64,000 bases of DNA from Anaeromyxobacter soli (GTDB lineage: Bacteria; Myxococcota; Myxococcia; Myxococcales; Anaeromyxobacteraceae), in the NCBI RefSeq assembly GCF_022808855.1, contig NZ_JAKZLF010000019.1, positions 31,289-95,288 on the forward strand, read 5' to 3'. A program made the position numbers and the translations under genes. This document shows, piece by piece, positions 43,542 through 51,348 of this stretch; position 1 is the stretch's first letter; every line of letters starts with the position of its first letter. The notes under the pieces were generated by a model. That model was not told the DNA's origin and did not search any database. It saw only the letters and a program-made list of their open reading frames with translations.

Positions 43542-44465
43542 ATGGCGGCCGTGGCCCTGCTCGACGCCCTGCGCGCGCTCACCGACTTCACCCCCCCGCG
43601 GGCGCTGCCCGACGCGGATTTCTCGCTCCTCGGCGACGTCCTCGAGGCGCACGGCCTCGGGCCGCTCGCCTCGTACCAGCTCGAGACGACGCGGCTCGGC
43701 GCAGGCCTGCCGGAGGCGTTCCGCGAGCGCCTGCTCGGCAACTACCAGGGGGTCGTGAACGACAACGTCCTGAAGCTCGTCTCCCTGCGCAACGCGCTGC
43801 GCGAGGCGCCGGAGCTGCCGGTCGTGCTGCTCGACGCGGCCGCCTACGTGGACTGGCTCTACCCGCACATGGCGTTCCGCCCGGTGGGCGAGGTACGCAT
43901 CGCGATGCGGCCGGCCGACCGCGAGCAGCTCGTCTCCCGGGTGCCTGCGCTCCACGTGGAGCGCACCGAGCACGAGGGCCGCACGGCGGTGCTCGCAGAC
44001 GAGCGCATCACCATCGCCGTGCAGGACGCCCTGTGGCCCGGTGGCCCGGCGGAGGGGCCACTCTTCGAGCGCGGCCGGCCGCACCGGGCGTTTGGCCCGG
44101 GGGCCGCCCGGCCGTCGGCCGAGGACGCGCTCCTCGCGACGGTCGCGGAGCAGGCGGGCCTGGGACTCTTCGCGCCGCTCATCACCTTCGTGGACGTGCG
44201 CGAGCTGCTCCGCCTCGAGCTCGACGTCCGCTACCTCCACGCCCGCGCCGCGGACCTGCGGCTGTCGCGCGCGCTCTTCGGCTCGAGCCAGCTCGCCGCG
44301 CACTTCTACCCCGAGATCGCGGACGCGGCGGCGCGGGTGCGCCCGGCGCTCGGCGTCGCCGAGCGGCTCGCCGTCGAGCGGGTGGTGGAGGCGGCGAAGG
44401 ACCCGGCCCAGCTCCGCCACCTGCGCGGCGTGGATGCCGCGGCGAGGCTCGTGGTCGCGCCGTGA
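43542..44465 (+). CDS. Nucleotidyltransferase-like protein, probably degenerate
   Basis: A 307-residue alpha/beta protein. The block VVLLDAAAYVDWLYPHMAFR followed by VGEVRIAMRP resembles the first catalytic segment of the uncharacterised nucleotidyltransferase family NTP_transf_5 (usual pattern LKG, Y, R, then DID). The metal-binding aspartates here are replaced by E and R, so catalysis is doubtful. I am not sure of the family. It overlaps the next membrane-protein gene by four bases (GTGA), so they are coupled. A role linked to polysaccharide assembly is inferred only from that. Confidence 0.5.
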   Translation: MAAVALLDALRALTDFTPPRALPDADFSLLGDVLEAHGLGPLASYQLETTRLGAGLPEAFRERLLGNYQGVVNDNVLKLVSLRNALREAPELPVVLLDAAAYVDWLYPHMAFRPVGEVRIAMRPADREQLVSRVPALHVERTEHEGRTAVLADERITIAVQDALWPGGPAEGPLFERGRPHRAFGPGAARPSAEDALLATVAEQAGLGLFAPLITFVDVRELLRLELDVRYLHARAADLRLSRALFGSSQLAAHFYPEIADAAARVRPALGVAERLAVERVVEAAKDPAQLRHLRGVDAAARLVVAP

Positions 44466-45898
44466 CCCCGGAGCGAGCGAGACGCGTCGGCGTGGGGGCC
44501 TACGCGGCCGCCCTCGCGGCGCTCTCGCTCCTCCACCTCGGCACCGGGCTCGCGGACAACGGCGACTTCGATCGCTCGACCTACTTCCTCCTCGAGAAGC
44601 CGGTCGGGTTCGCGACGAACTGGCCGCCCTACGACACCCCCGAGCGCGAGCGCCGCATCCTCGGCGAGTGGCACGACCGCTGGGAGCTCGCCCCGGACGC
44701 GCCGCGGGTCCACCCGGGCATGACGGCCTCGTCCTACAAGCCCATCCTCGCGGCGCAGGTGGCCCTCGACGGGCTCGTCACGCGCGACCGCGAGTACTCG
44801 TTCGTCGTCGGCTCCCTGCCGCTCCGCGCGCTGCTCGTCGCGGGCGTCGTCGCGCTCGTCGCTGCCGCCGCCGCCGAGGCGCCCGCCGCGGGGGTGGTGC
44901 TCGCCCTCCTGCTCGGCCTCGTCGCGCTCGAGACGAGCTTCGTCGCGTTCCTGAACAGCGCCTTCGAGGACCAGGTCGCGATCGTGTTCCTGCCGCTCCT
45001 CGCGCTCCTCACGTGGCGCGCGGCGCGGGAGCGATCGCGCTGGGACGCGCTCGCCGCGCTCGCCGTGGCCGCGCTCGTGGGGGCGGCGAAGCCCGCCTTC
45101 TTCTACCTGCCGCTCCTCGCGGCGCCCTTCCTGTGGGACGCGCTCAGTGCGCGGACGGCGGCCACTCGCGCGCTGGCGGTCGCGGCCCTCCTCCTCGCCC
45201 AGGCCGTCGCCGTCGTCCCGCCCCTCGTGAACCGCGCCACGACGCGGCTCAACGCCTACCAGGCGCTCTACTACGGCGCGCTCCTCCCGCTCTCCGACGC
45301 GGAGCTCGCCGAGGTGCGTGTGCGCGGGGCGCCGGTCGATCGCGACTGCATCGGCGTGCGAGCCTACGTGCGGCCCGAGGGGCCGGCCTGCCTCGAGCGC
45401 GCGCCCGGCTCGCTCGCCGCCGCCGCAGGCCTCCTCGCGACGCACCCGCGCGCCGCCGCCGCGCTCGTCGCCCGCGCGGTGGCGAAGGGCGCCGACGTGG
45501 ACCTCGCCTACCTCTCGAAGCGCGCGCCGGGCCTCGCGTCCTACGCCGAGCTGTTCCCGTTCCGCTTCTGGACCGGCGTCTTCCACCGGCTCGGGCGGGC
45601 CGTGCTCGCGCTCTCGCTCCTCGCGGCCGCCTCGCCGCTCCTCGCGTCAGCGCGGCGCTCCGGCGCGGCGCGCCCGGCGGGGCTCCTCGCGCTCTTCGGC
45701 GTCCTGCAGTACCCGGTCTCGCTCGCCGACGGGCTCGTCGAGACGCAGAAGCACGTGCTCGTGGGGAACTACGCGAACGTGCTCGCGCTCTCGCTCGCCG
45801 CCGCCTGGCTCGCCGCCGCCGCGGCGCATGCGCTGCGCAGGGCGCCCCCGGAAGCGGGCGGCGCCGCGCCGGCGCACGCTCGCACCGCCGCTCGTTGA
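44462..45898 (+). CDS. Polytopic membrane protein, GT-C-like
   Basis: A 478-residue integral membrane protein with about ten helices. The first periplasmic loop begins GLADNGDFDRSTYFLLEKP, with an acidic NGD motif in the position used by GT-C glycosyltransferases. A further loop (LPLSDAELAEVRV through YVRPEGPACLERA) has two cysteines that could pair. The nearest named relatives I can think of are hexosyltransferases using polyprenyl-phosphate sugars; this is tentative. The GTG start overlaps the previous gene. It lies 50 bases before ugd. Confidence 0.6.
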   Translation: MTPERARRVGVGAYAAALAALSLLHLGTGLADNGDFDRSTYFLLEKPVGFATNWPPYDTPERERRILGEWHDRWELAPDAPRVHPGMTASSYKPILAAQVALDGLVTRDREYSFVVGSLPLRALLVAGVVALVAAAAAEAPAAGVVLALLLGLVALETSFVAFLNSAFEDQVAIVFLPLLALLTWRAARERSRWDALAALAVAALVGAAKPAFFYLPLLAAPFLWDALSARTAATRALAVAALLLAQAVAVVPPLVNRATTRLNAYQALYYGALLPLSDAELAEVRVRGAPVDRDCIGVRAYVRPEGPACLERAPGSLAAAAGLLATHPRAAAALVARAVAKGADVDLAYLSKRAPGLASYAELFPFRFWTGVFHRLGRAVLALSLLAAASPLLASARRSGAARPAGLLALFGVLQYPVSLADGLVETQKHVLVGNYANVLALSLAAAWLAAAAAHALRRAPPEAGGAAPAHARTAAR

Positions 45899-45948
45899 GC
45901 CGGCCGCTCCGTGCTACCCTCCGGGCGCTTTTTCCTGGGGGAGCACAC

Positions 45949-47265
45949 ATGCGGATCGCTGTCGTCGGCACGGGCTACGTCGGCCTCGTCACCGGCACCT
46001 GCTTCGCCGAGACCGGCCACACCGTCGTCTGCCTCGACGTGGACGCGCGCAAGATCGAGACGCTGCGCGCCGGCGGGATCCCGATCTACGAGCCCGGCCT
46101 CGAGGAGCTCGTCCGCCGCAACGTGAAGGAGCGGCGGCTCACCTTCACGACCTCCTACGCCGAGGCCATCGGGGGCGCGGAGGTCGCATTCATCGCGGTG
46201 GGCACCCCGCCCGGCGAGAACGGCGAGGCGGACCTCCAGTACGTGCTCTCCGCGGCCGAGGACATCGGCCGGCACCTCACCCGCCCGTGCGTGGTGGTGG
46301 ACAAGAGCACCGTGCCGGTCGGCAGCGCGGAGAAGGTCGCCGAGGCCCTGGGGCGCGTCGCGCAGCACCCGTTCGACGTGGTCTCGAACCCCGAGTTCCT
46401 CAAGGAGGGGGCCGCCATCGAGGACTTCATGCGGCCCGACCGCGTGGTCGTGGGCGTCGCCTCCGAGCGCGGCCGCGCGGTGATGGCCGAGCTGTACGCG
46501 CCGTTCGTCCGCGCCGAGCAGCCGGTGCTGTTCATGGACCTGCGCTCCGCCGAGCTCACCAAGTACGCGGCGAACGCCATGCTGGCGACGCGCATCTCCT
46601 TCATGAACGAGATGGCCGCGCTGTGCGAGCGGCTCGGCGCCGACGTGGATCAGGTGCGGCGCGGCATCGGCTCCGATCGCCGCATCGGCCACCCGTTCCT
46701 CTTCCCCGGCGTGGGCTTCGGCGGCTCCTGCTTTCCGAAGGACGTGCGCGCCGTCATGACCATGGCCCGCCACGTGGGCCTCGACTTCGACCTGCTCCGC
46801 TCGGTGGAGCGCGTGAACGAGCGCCAGAAGCGCTGGCTCGTGGAGAAGGCCACGAAGCACTTCGGCTCGCTCGCCGGGAAGACCATCGCGGTGTGGGGGC
46901 TCGCCTTCAAGCCCAAGACCGACGACATGCGCGAGGCGCCGGCGATCTCGGTGGTGGAGGGGCTCCTCGGCGCGGGCGCCCGGGTGCGCGCCCACGATCC
47001 GGTGGCCGCCGAGGTGGCGGAGCGGCTCTTCGACGGCCGCGGTGTCGTGCTCGCCGACGAGCCCTACGCGGCGGCGGAGGGCGCCGACGCGCTCATGCTC
47101 GTCACCGAATGGAACGAGTTCCGCCAGCCCGACCTCGCCCGCCTGAAGGCGCTCCTGCGCCAGCCGGTGCTCCTCGACGGCCGGAACGTGTGGGACGCCG
47201 CGAAGATGCGGGCGGCGGGGTTCACGTACTACGGGGTGGGGCGGAACGCGGCGGAGCTGCAATGA
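45949..47265 (+). CDS. ugd: UDP-glucose 6-dehydrogenase
   Basis: A 438-residue dehydrogenase making UDP-glucuronate from UDP-glucose. NAD loop VGTGYVGLVTG at 6-16; DKSTVPVGSAEKV at 118-130; NPEFLKEGAAIEDF at 147-160; catalytic Cys261 in GFGGSCFPKDV. A strong GGGGGAG lies 6 bases before the ATG. It supplies a glucuronic acid donor, possibly the substrate unit for the C5-epimerase product. It overlaps the next membrane gene (ATGA). Confidence 0.95.
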   Translation: MRIAVVGTGYVGLVTGTCFAETGHTVVCLDVDARKIETLRAGGIPIYEPGLEELVRRNVKERRLTFTTSYAEAIGGAEVAFIAVGTPPGENGEADLQYVLSAAEDIGRHLTRPCVVVDKSTVPVGSAEKVAEALGRVAQHPFDVVSNPEFLKEGAAIEDFMRPDRVVVGVASERGRAVMAELYAPFVRAEQPVLFMDLRSAELTKYAANAMLATRISFMNEMAALCERLGADVDQVRRGIGSDRRIGHPFLFPGVGFGGSCFPKDVRAVMTMARHVGLDFDLLRSVERVNERQKRWLVEKATKHFGSLAGKTIAVWGLAFKPKTDDMREAPAISVVEGLLGAGARVRAHDPVAAEVAERLFDGRGVVLADEPYAAAEGADALMLVTEWNEFRQPDLARLKALLRQPVLLDGRNVWDAAKMRAAGFTYYGVGRNAAELQ

Positions 47266-48944
47266 AGACGACGGCCGCGCCGCGAGGCGCCGGCGCGACG
47301 GCGCCGGGCTCCCTCGTTGCCGCCGTCGGAGCGGGGCTCTTCGCGCCCGCTCCGGTCATGATCCTGCTCGCGGCGGCCGGGTTCGCGATCGGCGTTCCCA
47401 TCGGGCCTGCGCACGCGGTGATCGCGCTCGCGGCGGGGGCGTCGCTCTCGACGTGGGCGGCCCGCGACGCGGGCGTCCGCTCGCGCGCCGCGCTGTGGCT
47501 CGTGGCCGCGCTGCCGCTCCTCGGGTGGGCCGCGTCGTGCGCCCTCGCCTCCCGCTTCTTCGACATGTCCTGGGACGGGCTCGCCTACCACGCGCCCGCC
47601 ATCGACGACCTCGCCCGCGGCTGGAACCCGTTCCACGTGGTCGGCGATCCCTTCCGAAGCGAAGGGTTCGCGTTCTGGATCGATCACTATCCGAAGGCGT
47701 CGTGGGAGGTCGCCGCGGCGCTCTACCGTCTCGGGATTCCCTTCCAGGCCGCGAAGGGTATGAACGTCGTGCTCATCGCGGCGGCGCTCTGCTTCGTGTT
47801 CGCGGCGGCGCGCGCGCGGGCGGGCCTCGGCCCCTTCACATCGCTGGCGATCGCGGCAGCGGCGGCGCTGAACCCGGTAGCCGTTGCGCAGCTCTTCTCG
47901 CTCTATGTGGACGGGCAGCTTGCGGCCACCATCACGATCCTCCTCGCCGCCATGCTCCTCGTGGGGATCCCGGGGCTGCGCCTCGCCGCCGCGACGGGCC
48001 TCGCTGGCGCAGCCCTGTATCTCCCCAACCTCAAGTTCACGGGCGTGGTGTACGCGGTTGGGGCAGCTCTCGCGTTCGTCGCGATAGGCCTCCTCACCCG
48101 CGCGCCGGGAGTTCGGCGGTACGCCGTGGCCCTCGCGGTCGCGATCCCGCTCGCGGTCGCCCTCGTCGGCTACGCGCCCTACGTGACGAACGCCCGCGAG
48201 CACGGGCATCCGTTCTTCCCGATCATGGGACCGGGGAAGATCGATTTCATGACCGCGAACACCCCGTCCGCCCTGCGCGGGCGGGATCGCCTGTCAGCCC
48301 TCGCGATCGCGACCTTCGGCGCGTGTGACGGTGCGGAGGTCCACCCGAAGGCTCCGTTCCGAGTCGTGGAGGGCGAGCTCGCCTGGCTCGGTGTGGTCGA
48401 CCTGCGCGTCGGCGGCTTCGGCCCGCTTTTCAGCGGCGCGTTGCTCGTCGCCCTCGCGACGACGCTCCTGCTCCTCTGGCGCGCGCCCGAGACGCGGCGG
48501 GATCCCGCCTGGCTCGTCGGAGCGGCGCTCGTCGCGAGCGTCCTCGTGAACCCCGAGGCCTGGTGGGCGCGGTACGTGCCGCAGCTCTGGCTCGTCCCGA
48601 TCCTCACGGCGGTCGTCGCGCTGCGCGCTCGCCGGCGCGCCCTCGCCGCTGCGGGCCTCGCGCTCGCGCTGGCCGGGAGCGCCCTCACGCTCGCGTCCCA
48701 GCACCGCGCCCGCACGATCGGCACCACGGTCCTCGCGGCGCACCTCGACAGCCTCGCGCGGATGCCGCAGCCGCTCGAGATCTATTTCGGTCCGTTCGAG
48801 GGGCTCGAGCCCTCGCTGCGCGAGCGCGGGATCGCCTTCCACAAACGCTCGGCCGCGCCGAGCTGCGCGGAGCCCGTCACCCACCCGGCGTACCCGCAGT
48901 ACACCGTCTGTTCCGCCGGCGCGTCGACCGCCAACGCCCGCTGA
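47262..48944 (+). CDS. Polytopic membrane protein, GT-C-like
   Basis: A 560-residue integral membrane protein with about 11-12 helices. The first external loop carries FDMSWDGLAYHAPAIDDLAR, again an acidic motif typical of GT-C glycosyltransferases. A C-terminal extracytoplasmic domain of about 80 residues has two cysteines. The ATG overlaps the ugd stop, so it is coupled to UDP-glucuronate synthesis. The sugar donor (polyprenyl-linked) is inferred. I do not recognise a named family with certainty. Confidence 0.6.
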   Translation: MKTTAAPRGAGATAPGSLVAAVGAGLFAPAPVMILLAAAGFAIGVPIGPAHAVIALAAGASLSTWAARDAGVRSRAALWLVAALPLLGWAASCALASRFFDMSWDGLAYHAPAIDDLARGWNPFHVVGDPFRSEGFAFWIDHYPKASWEVAAALYRLGIPFQAAKGMNVVLIAAALCFVFAAARARAGLGPFTSLAIAAAAALNPVAVAQLFSLYVDGQLAATITILLAAMLLVGIPGLRLAAATGLAGAALYLPNLKFTGVVYAVGAALAFVAIGLLTRAPGVRRYAVALAVAIPLAVALVGYAPYVTNAREHGHPFFPIMGPGKIDFMTANTPSALRGRDRLSALAIATFGACDGAEVHPKAPFRVVEGELAWLGVVDLRVGGFGPLFSGALLVALATTLLLLWRAPETRRDPAWLVGAALVASVLVNPEAWWARYVPQLWLVPILTAVVALRARRRALAAAGLALALAGSALTLASQHRARTIGTTVLAAHLDSLARMPQPLEIYFGPFEGLEPSLRERGIAFHKRSAAPSCAEPVTHPAYPQYTVCSAGASTANAR

Positions 48945-48964
48945 GCGGCGGCGTGCACCGCCGC
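48945..48964. terminator. Hairpin between convergent genes
   Basis: gcggcgg (48945-48951) pairs with ccgccgc (48958-48964) around a 6-base loop, immediately after the plus-strand stop and 7 bases before the end of the convergent methyltransferase. No T tract. Confidence 0.5.
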
Positions 48965-48971
48965 CCGTCCG

Positions 48972-49667
48972 TCACTCCCGCACGCACTCGATGAGCACGT
49001 GTGGGTAGGGCAGCACGTCTCGGATGCGCCGCGCGCTCGCGCGAAACCCAGCCTCGGCGAGGAGCGCCAGCCAGTCCTCGGGCGAGCGATAGCTGAGCTG
49101 GTCCTGGGGCGCCATCACGCGATCGAGCGCCCAGGTGAACGCGAGCCCGAGGCGCGGCGCGGTCGCGATCTCCTTCACGAGGAGGGTGGCGCCCGGCGCG
49201 AGCCGGTCCCGCACGTCTCGCAGTACGCCGAGATGGTGCTCGGCGGGGACGTGGTGCAGCACGTCCAGCGCGTAAGCCCCGTCGAAGCGCTCCGCCTGGG
49301 GCAGCGCGCGGACGTCGCTCACGGCGAACCGCGCCGGCAGGCCGAGCGCCTCGGACATCCGCGACGCGAGCGAGATCCGGCGCGCGTCGCGGTCCACGCC
49401 GAGCACCTCCCGTCCTTCGCCGCGCGCGGCGAAGTAGCCGGCGAAGAGCCCGAAGCCGCAGCCGACCTCGAGGATGCGCCCGCGGGCTGGGAGGAGCGCG
49501 TCCATGGGTGCGAGGATGTTCTCGCGGATGATGAGGAAGCGGAGCCTCGCGTACAGGCCCGCGCCGCCCGGGTAGGCGGCGGCGATGCGCCGCCGCGGGT
49601 CGGGCGCGCCGCGCGCGGCCGGCGAGGGGGTGCTCCTTGGCGTGGGCTGGCCGAGCGGCTCGGGCAT
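48972..49667 (-). CDS. Class I SAM-dependent methyltransferase
   Basis: A 231-residue methyltransferase. Motif I is GRILEVGCGFGLFAGYF, followed by VLGVDRDARRISLA and the motif IV region FDGAYALDVLHHVPAEHH. ATG 49667 is preceded by GGGAGGAG at good spacing; the frame stays open far upstream in the shadow of the UbiA gene. It lies 23 bases after that gene. The substrate is unknown; a glycan or polyprenyl acceptor would suit the context. Confidence 0.88.
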   Translation of the reverse strand: MPEPLGQPTPRSTPSPAARGAPDPRRRIAAAYPGGAGLYARLRFLIIRENILAPMDALLPARGRILEVGCGFGLFAGYFAARGEGREVLGVDRDARRISLASRMSEALGLPARFAVSDVRALPQAERFDGAYALDVLHHVPAEHHLGVLRDVRDRLAPGATLLVKEIATAPRLGLAFTWALDRVMAPQDQLSYRSPEDWLALLAEAGFRASARRIRDVLPYPHVLIECVRE

Positions 49668-49690
49668 GGCTCCTCCCTTCGGAGGTGAGG

Positions 49691-50611
49691 TCAGGAGGCG
49701 ATGAGGATCACGAGGGCGGACGCCCCGGCGACGCCGTAGCTCGGGAGATCCCGCATGGCGAAGACGAGGGGGTCGTGGTGCATCTCGCCCCGCCGCACGA
49801 GCAACCAGAGCCGCGAGAGCCAGTAGAGCAGGAGCGGGCAGAGGGCCCACAGCACGTGGGGGTGGCTGTAGACGTGGCGCACGTCCGGACTCGAGACGTA
49901 CAGCGCGAGGACGAGCACGGAGAGATAGCCGCTCCCGATTCCCATCGTGAACACCATCTCCCGGTCGACGCGCTGGTAGCCGCGCCCGGGGAGCGTGTCG
50001 TCGCTCGAGACGAGCTCGCTCGCGCGCTTCAGGAAGGCGAGGGATAGGAACAGGAACATCGAGAACGTCGCGAGCCACTCCGACACCACGATCCCGGTGG
50101 CCGCAGCGCCCGCGAAGATCCGGGTCGTGTACAGGATCGCGAGCACGAGCACGTCCGCGATGGGCTGGCGCTTGAGGCCGAACGAGTACGCCAGCGCCGC
50201 GGTGAGGTAGCCCGCCACGAGCAGGCTGAAAGCGAGGGGGAGCGGGACTGCCACGGTCCAGGCCGCGACGAACAGGAGCGGCGCGAGCGCGGCGCCCACG
50301 CGGGCCGACAGCGCCCCGGAGGCGAACGGCCGCAGGCGCTTGTGCGGGTGCAACCGATCCGCCTCGACGTCGCGCAGGTCGTTCGTGACGTAGACGCCCG
50401 AGGCGACGAGCCCGAACGCGACGAAGGCGAGCGCGGCGCGGAGCACCTCCTCCGGCTCCCGCAGCCGGTGGGCCGCCACGAGGGGGAGGAACACGAGGAC
50501 GTTCTTCGCCCACTGGTGCAGCCGCAGCGCCCGTAAGATCTCGATCACGGTGCGTGCAATCCCGCCCCGCGCCTCGGCCGCGGGCGTCCCGCGCGCGCTG
50601 TCCCCGTCCAT
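49691..50611 (-). CDS. UbiA-family prenyltransferase (DPPR synthase-like)
   Basis: A 306-residue protein with about 8-9 helices. The first Asp-rich motif is NDLRDVEADRLHPHKRLRP and the second region is YSFGLKRQPIADVLVLAILY. LRLHQWAKNVLVFLPL is the start seen in bacterial decaprenyl-phosphate phosphoribosyltransferase-type members, rather than ubiquinone enzymes. Such enzymes load a pentose phosphate onto polyprenyl phosphate for GT-C transferases, two of which may lie just upstream. The precise substrate is inferred. Confidence 0.8.
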   Translation of the reverse strand: MDGDSARGTPAAEARGGIARTVIEILRALRLHQWAKNVLVFLPLVAAHRLREPEEVLRAALAFVAFGLVASGVYVTNDLRDVEADRLHPHKRLRPFASGALSARVGAALAPLLFVAAWTVAVPLPLAFSLLVAGYLTAALAYSFGLKRQPIADVLVLAILYTTRIFAGAAATGIVVSEWLATFSMFLFLSLAFLKRASELVSSDDTLPGRGYQRVDREMVFTMGIGSGYLSVLVLALYVSSPDVRHVYSHPHVLWALCPLLLYWLSRLWLLVRRGEMHHDPLVFAMRDLPSYGVAGASALVILIAS

Positions 50612-50651
50612 CGCCCCTCCGTCCGTGACGGCGCCCCGCGGAACAGCCGCC

Positions 50652-51347
50652 TCACACCCGCGGGTTCTTCCCCTTCGAGAGCACCAGCACGACGCCGGCG
50701 ACCTCCTCGAGCACGTACTCGAGCCGCCGCGCGACCGCGAGCTCCTCGAGCACCTTCTGGCGCGACTCGGGGTCGGAGACCACCGCGGCGCCCACGAGGT
50801 CCACGATCGCGGAGGGATCGCTCATCTGCGCGACCGCCTCGGCGAGCTGCGGCGCGCCGGACTCGGCCGGGAGCCGCGTCGAGAGCTCGTAGACGAGCTG
50901 GCGGAGCGCCTCGAGCTCCGGCGCGAGCGCGGCGGCGCCTCCCTGCGGCCAGATCTCCTCGAGGATCTCCGCCTTCCACTCCCGGTACGCCTTCTCGGTG
51001 ACGTGCTCCTCGACGAGCCGCACGCGGGCGAGGCCGCGCACGAGGATGTCGTAGCGGCCGTCGGGGTACTCCTGCTCGGCCTCGATGATGCCGGCCCCGC
51101 AGATGGGCTTGAGGCGCGGGCGGAGCCGCTGCGCGTCGGCCTTGGTGTAGAGCGCGGGGATCGCGACCACGCGATCCCCGGCCAGCGCGTCCTTCACGAG
51201 CGCCTTGTAGCGGGGCTCGAAGACGTGAAACGGCGTGGGCGTCCCGGGGAGGACGGCCACGCCGTGGAGCGGGAACACCTTGAGGGCGGCGCACGCGCTC
51301 GCGAGCGCCGCCCACTTGCCCTGCGGAGCGATGCGCTCCGCGCACAT
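50652..51347 (-). CDS. LON substrate-binding domain protein
   Basis: A 231-residue stand-alone N-terminal LON domain: FPLHGVAVLPGTPTPFHVFE near 25-44, RYDILVRGLARVRLVEE and a C-terminal helical part (residues about 130-220). No AAA+ or protease domain follows. Such proteins are widespread and poorly understood, possibly adaptor-like. It lies one base after the pyrophosphatase stop on the same strand and may be co-transcribed with it. Confidence 0.88.
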   Translation of the reverse strand: MCAERIAPQGKWAALASACAALKVFPLHGVAVLPGTPTPFHVFEPRYKALVKDALAGDRVVAIPALYTKADAQRLRPRLKPICGAGIIEAEQEYPDGRYDILVRGLARVRLVEEHVTEKAYREWKAEILEEIWPQGGAAALAPELEALRQLVYELSTRLPAESGAPQLAEAVAQMSDPSAIVDLVGAAVVSDPESRQKVLEELAVARRLEYVLEEVAGVVLVLSKGKNPRV

Positions 51348-51348
51348 G

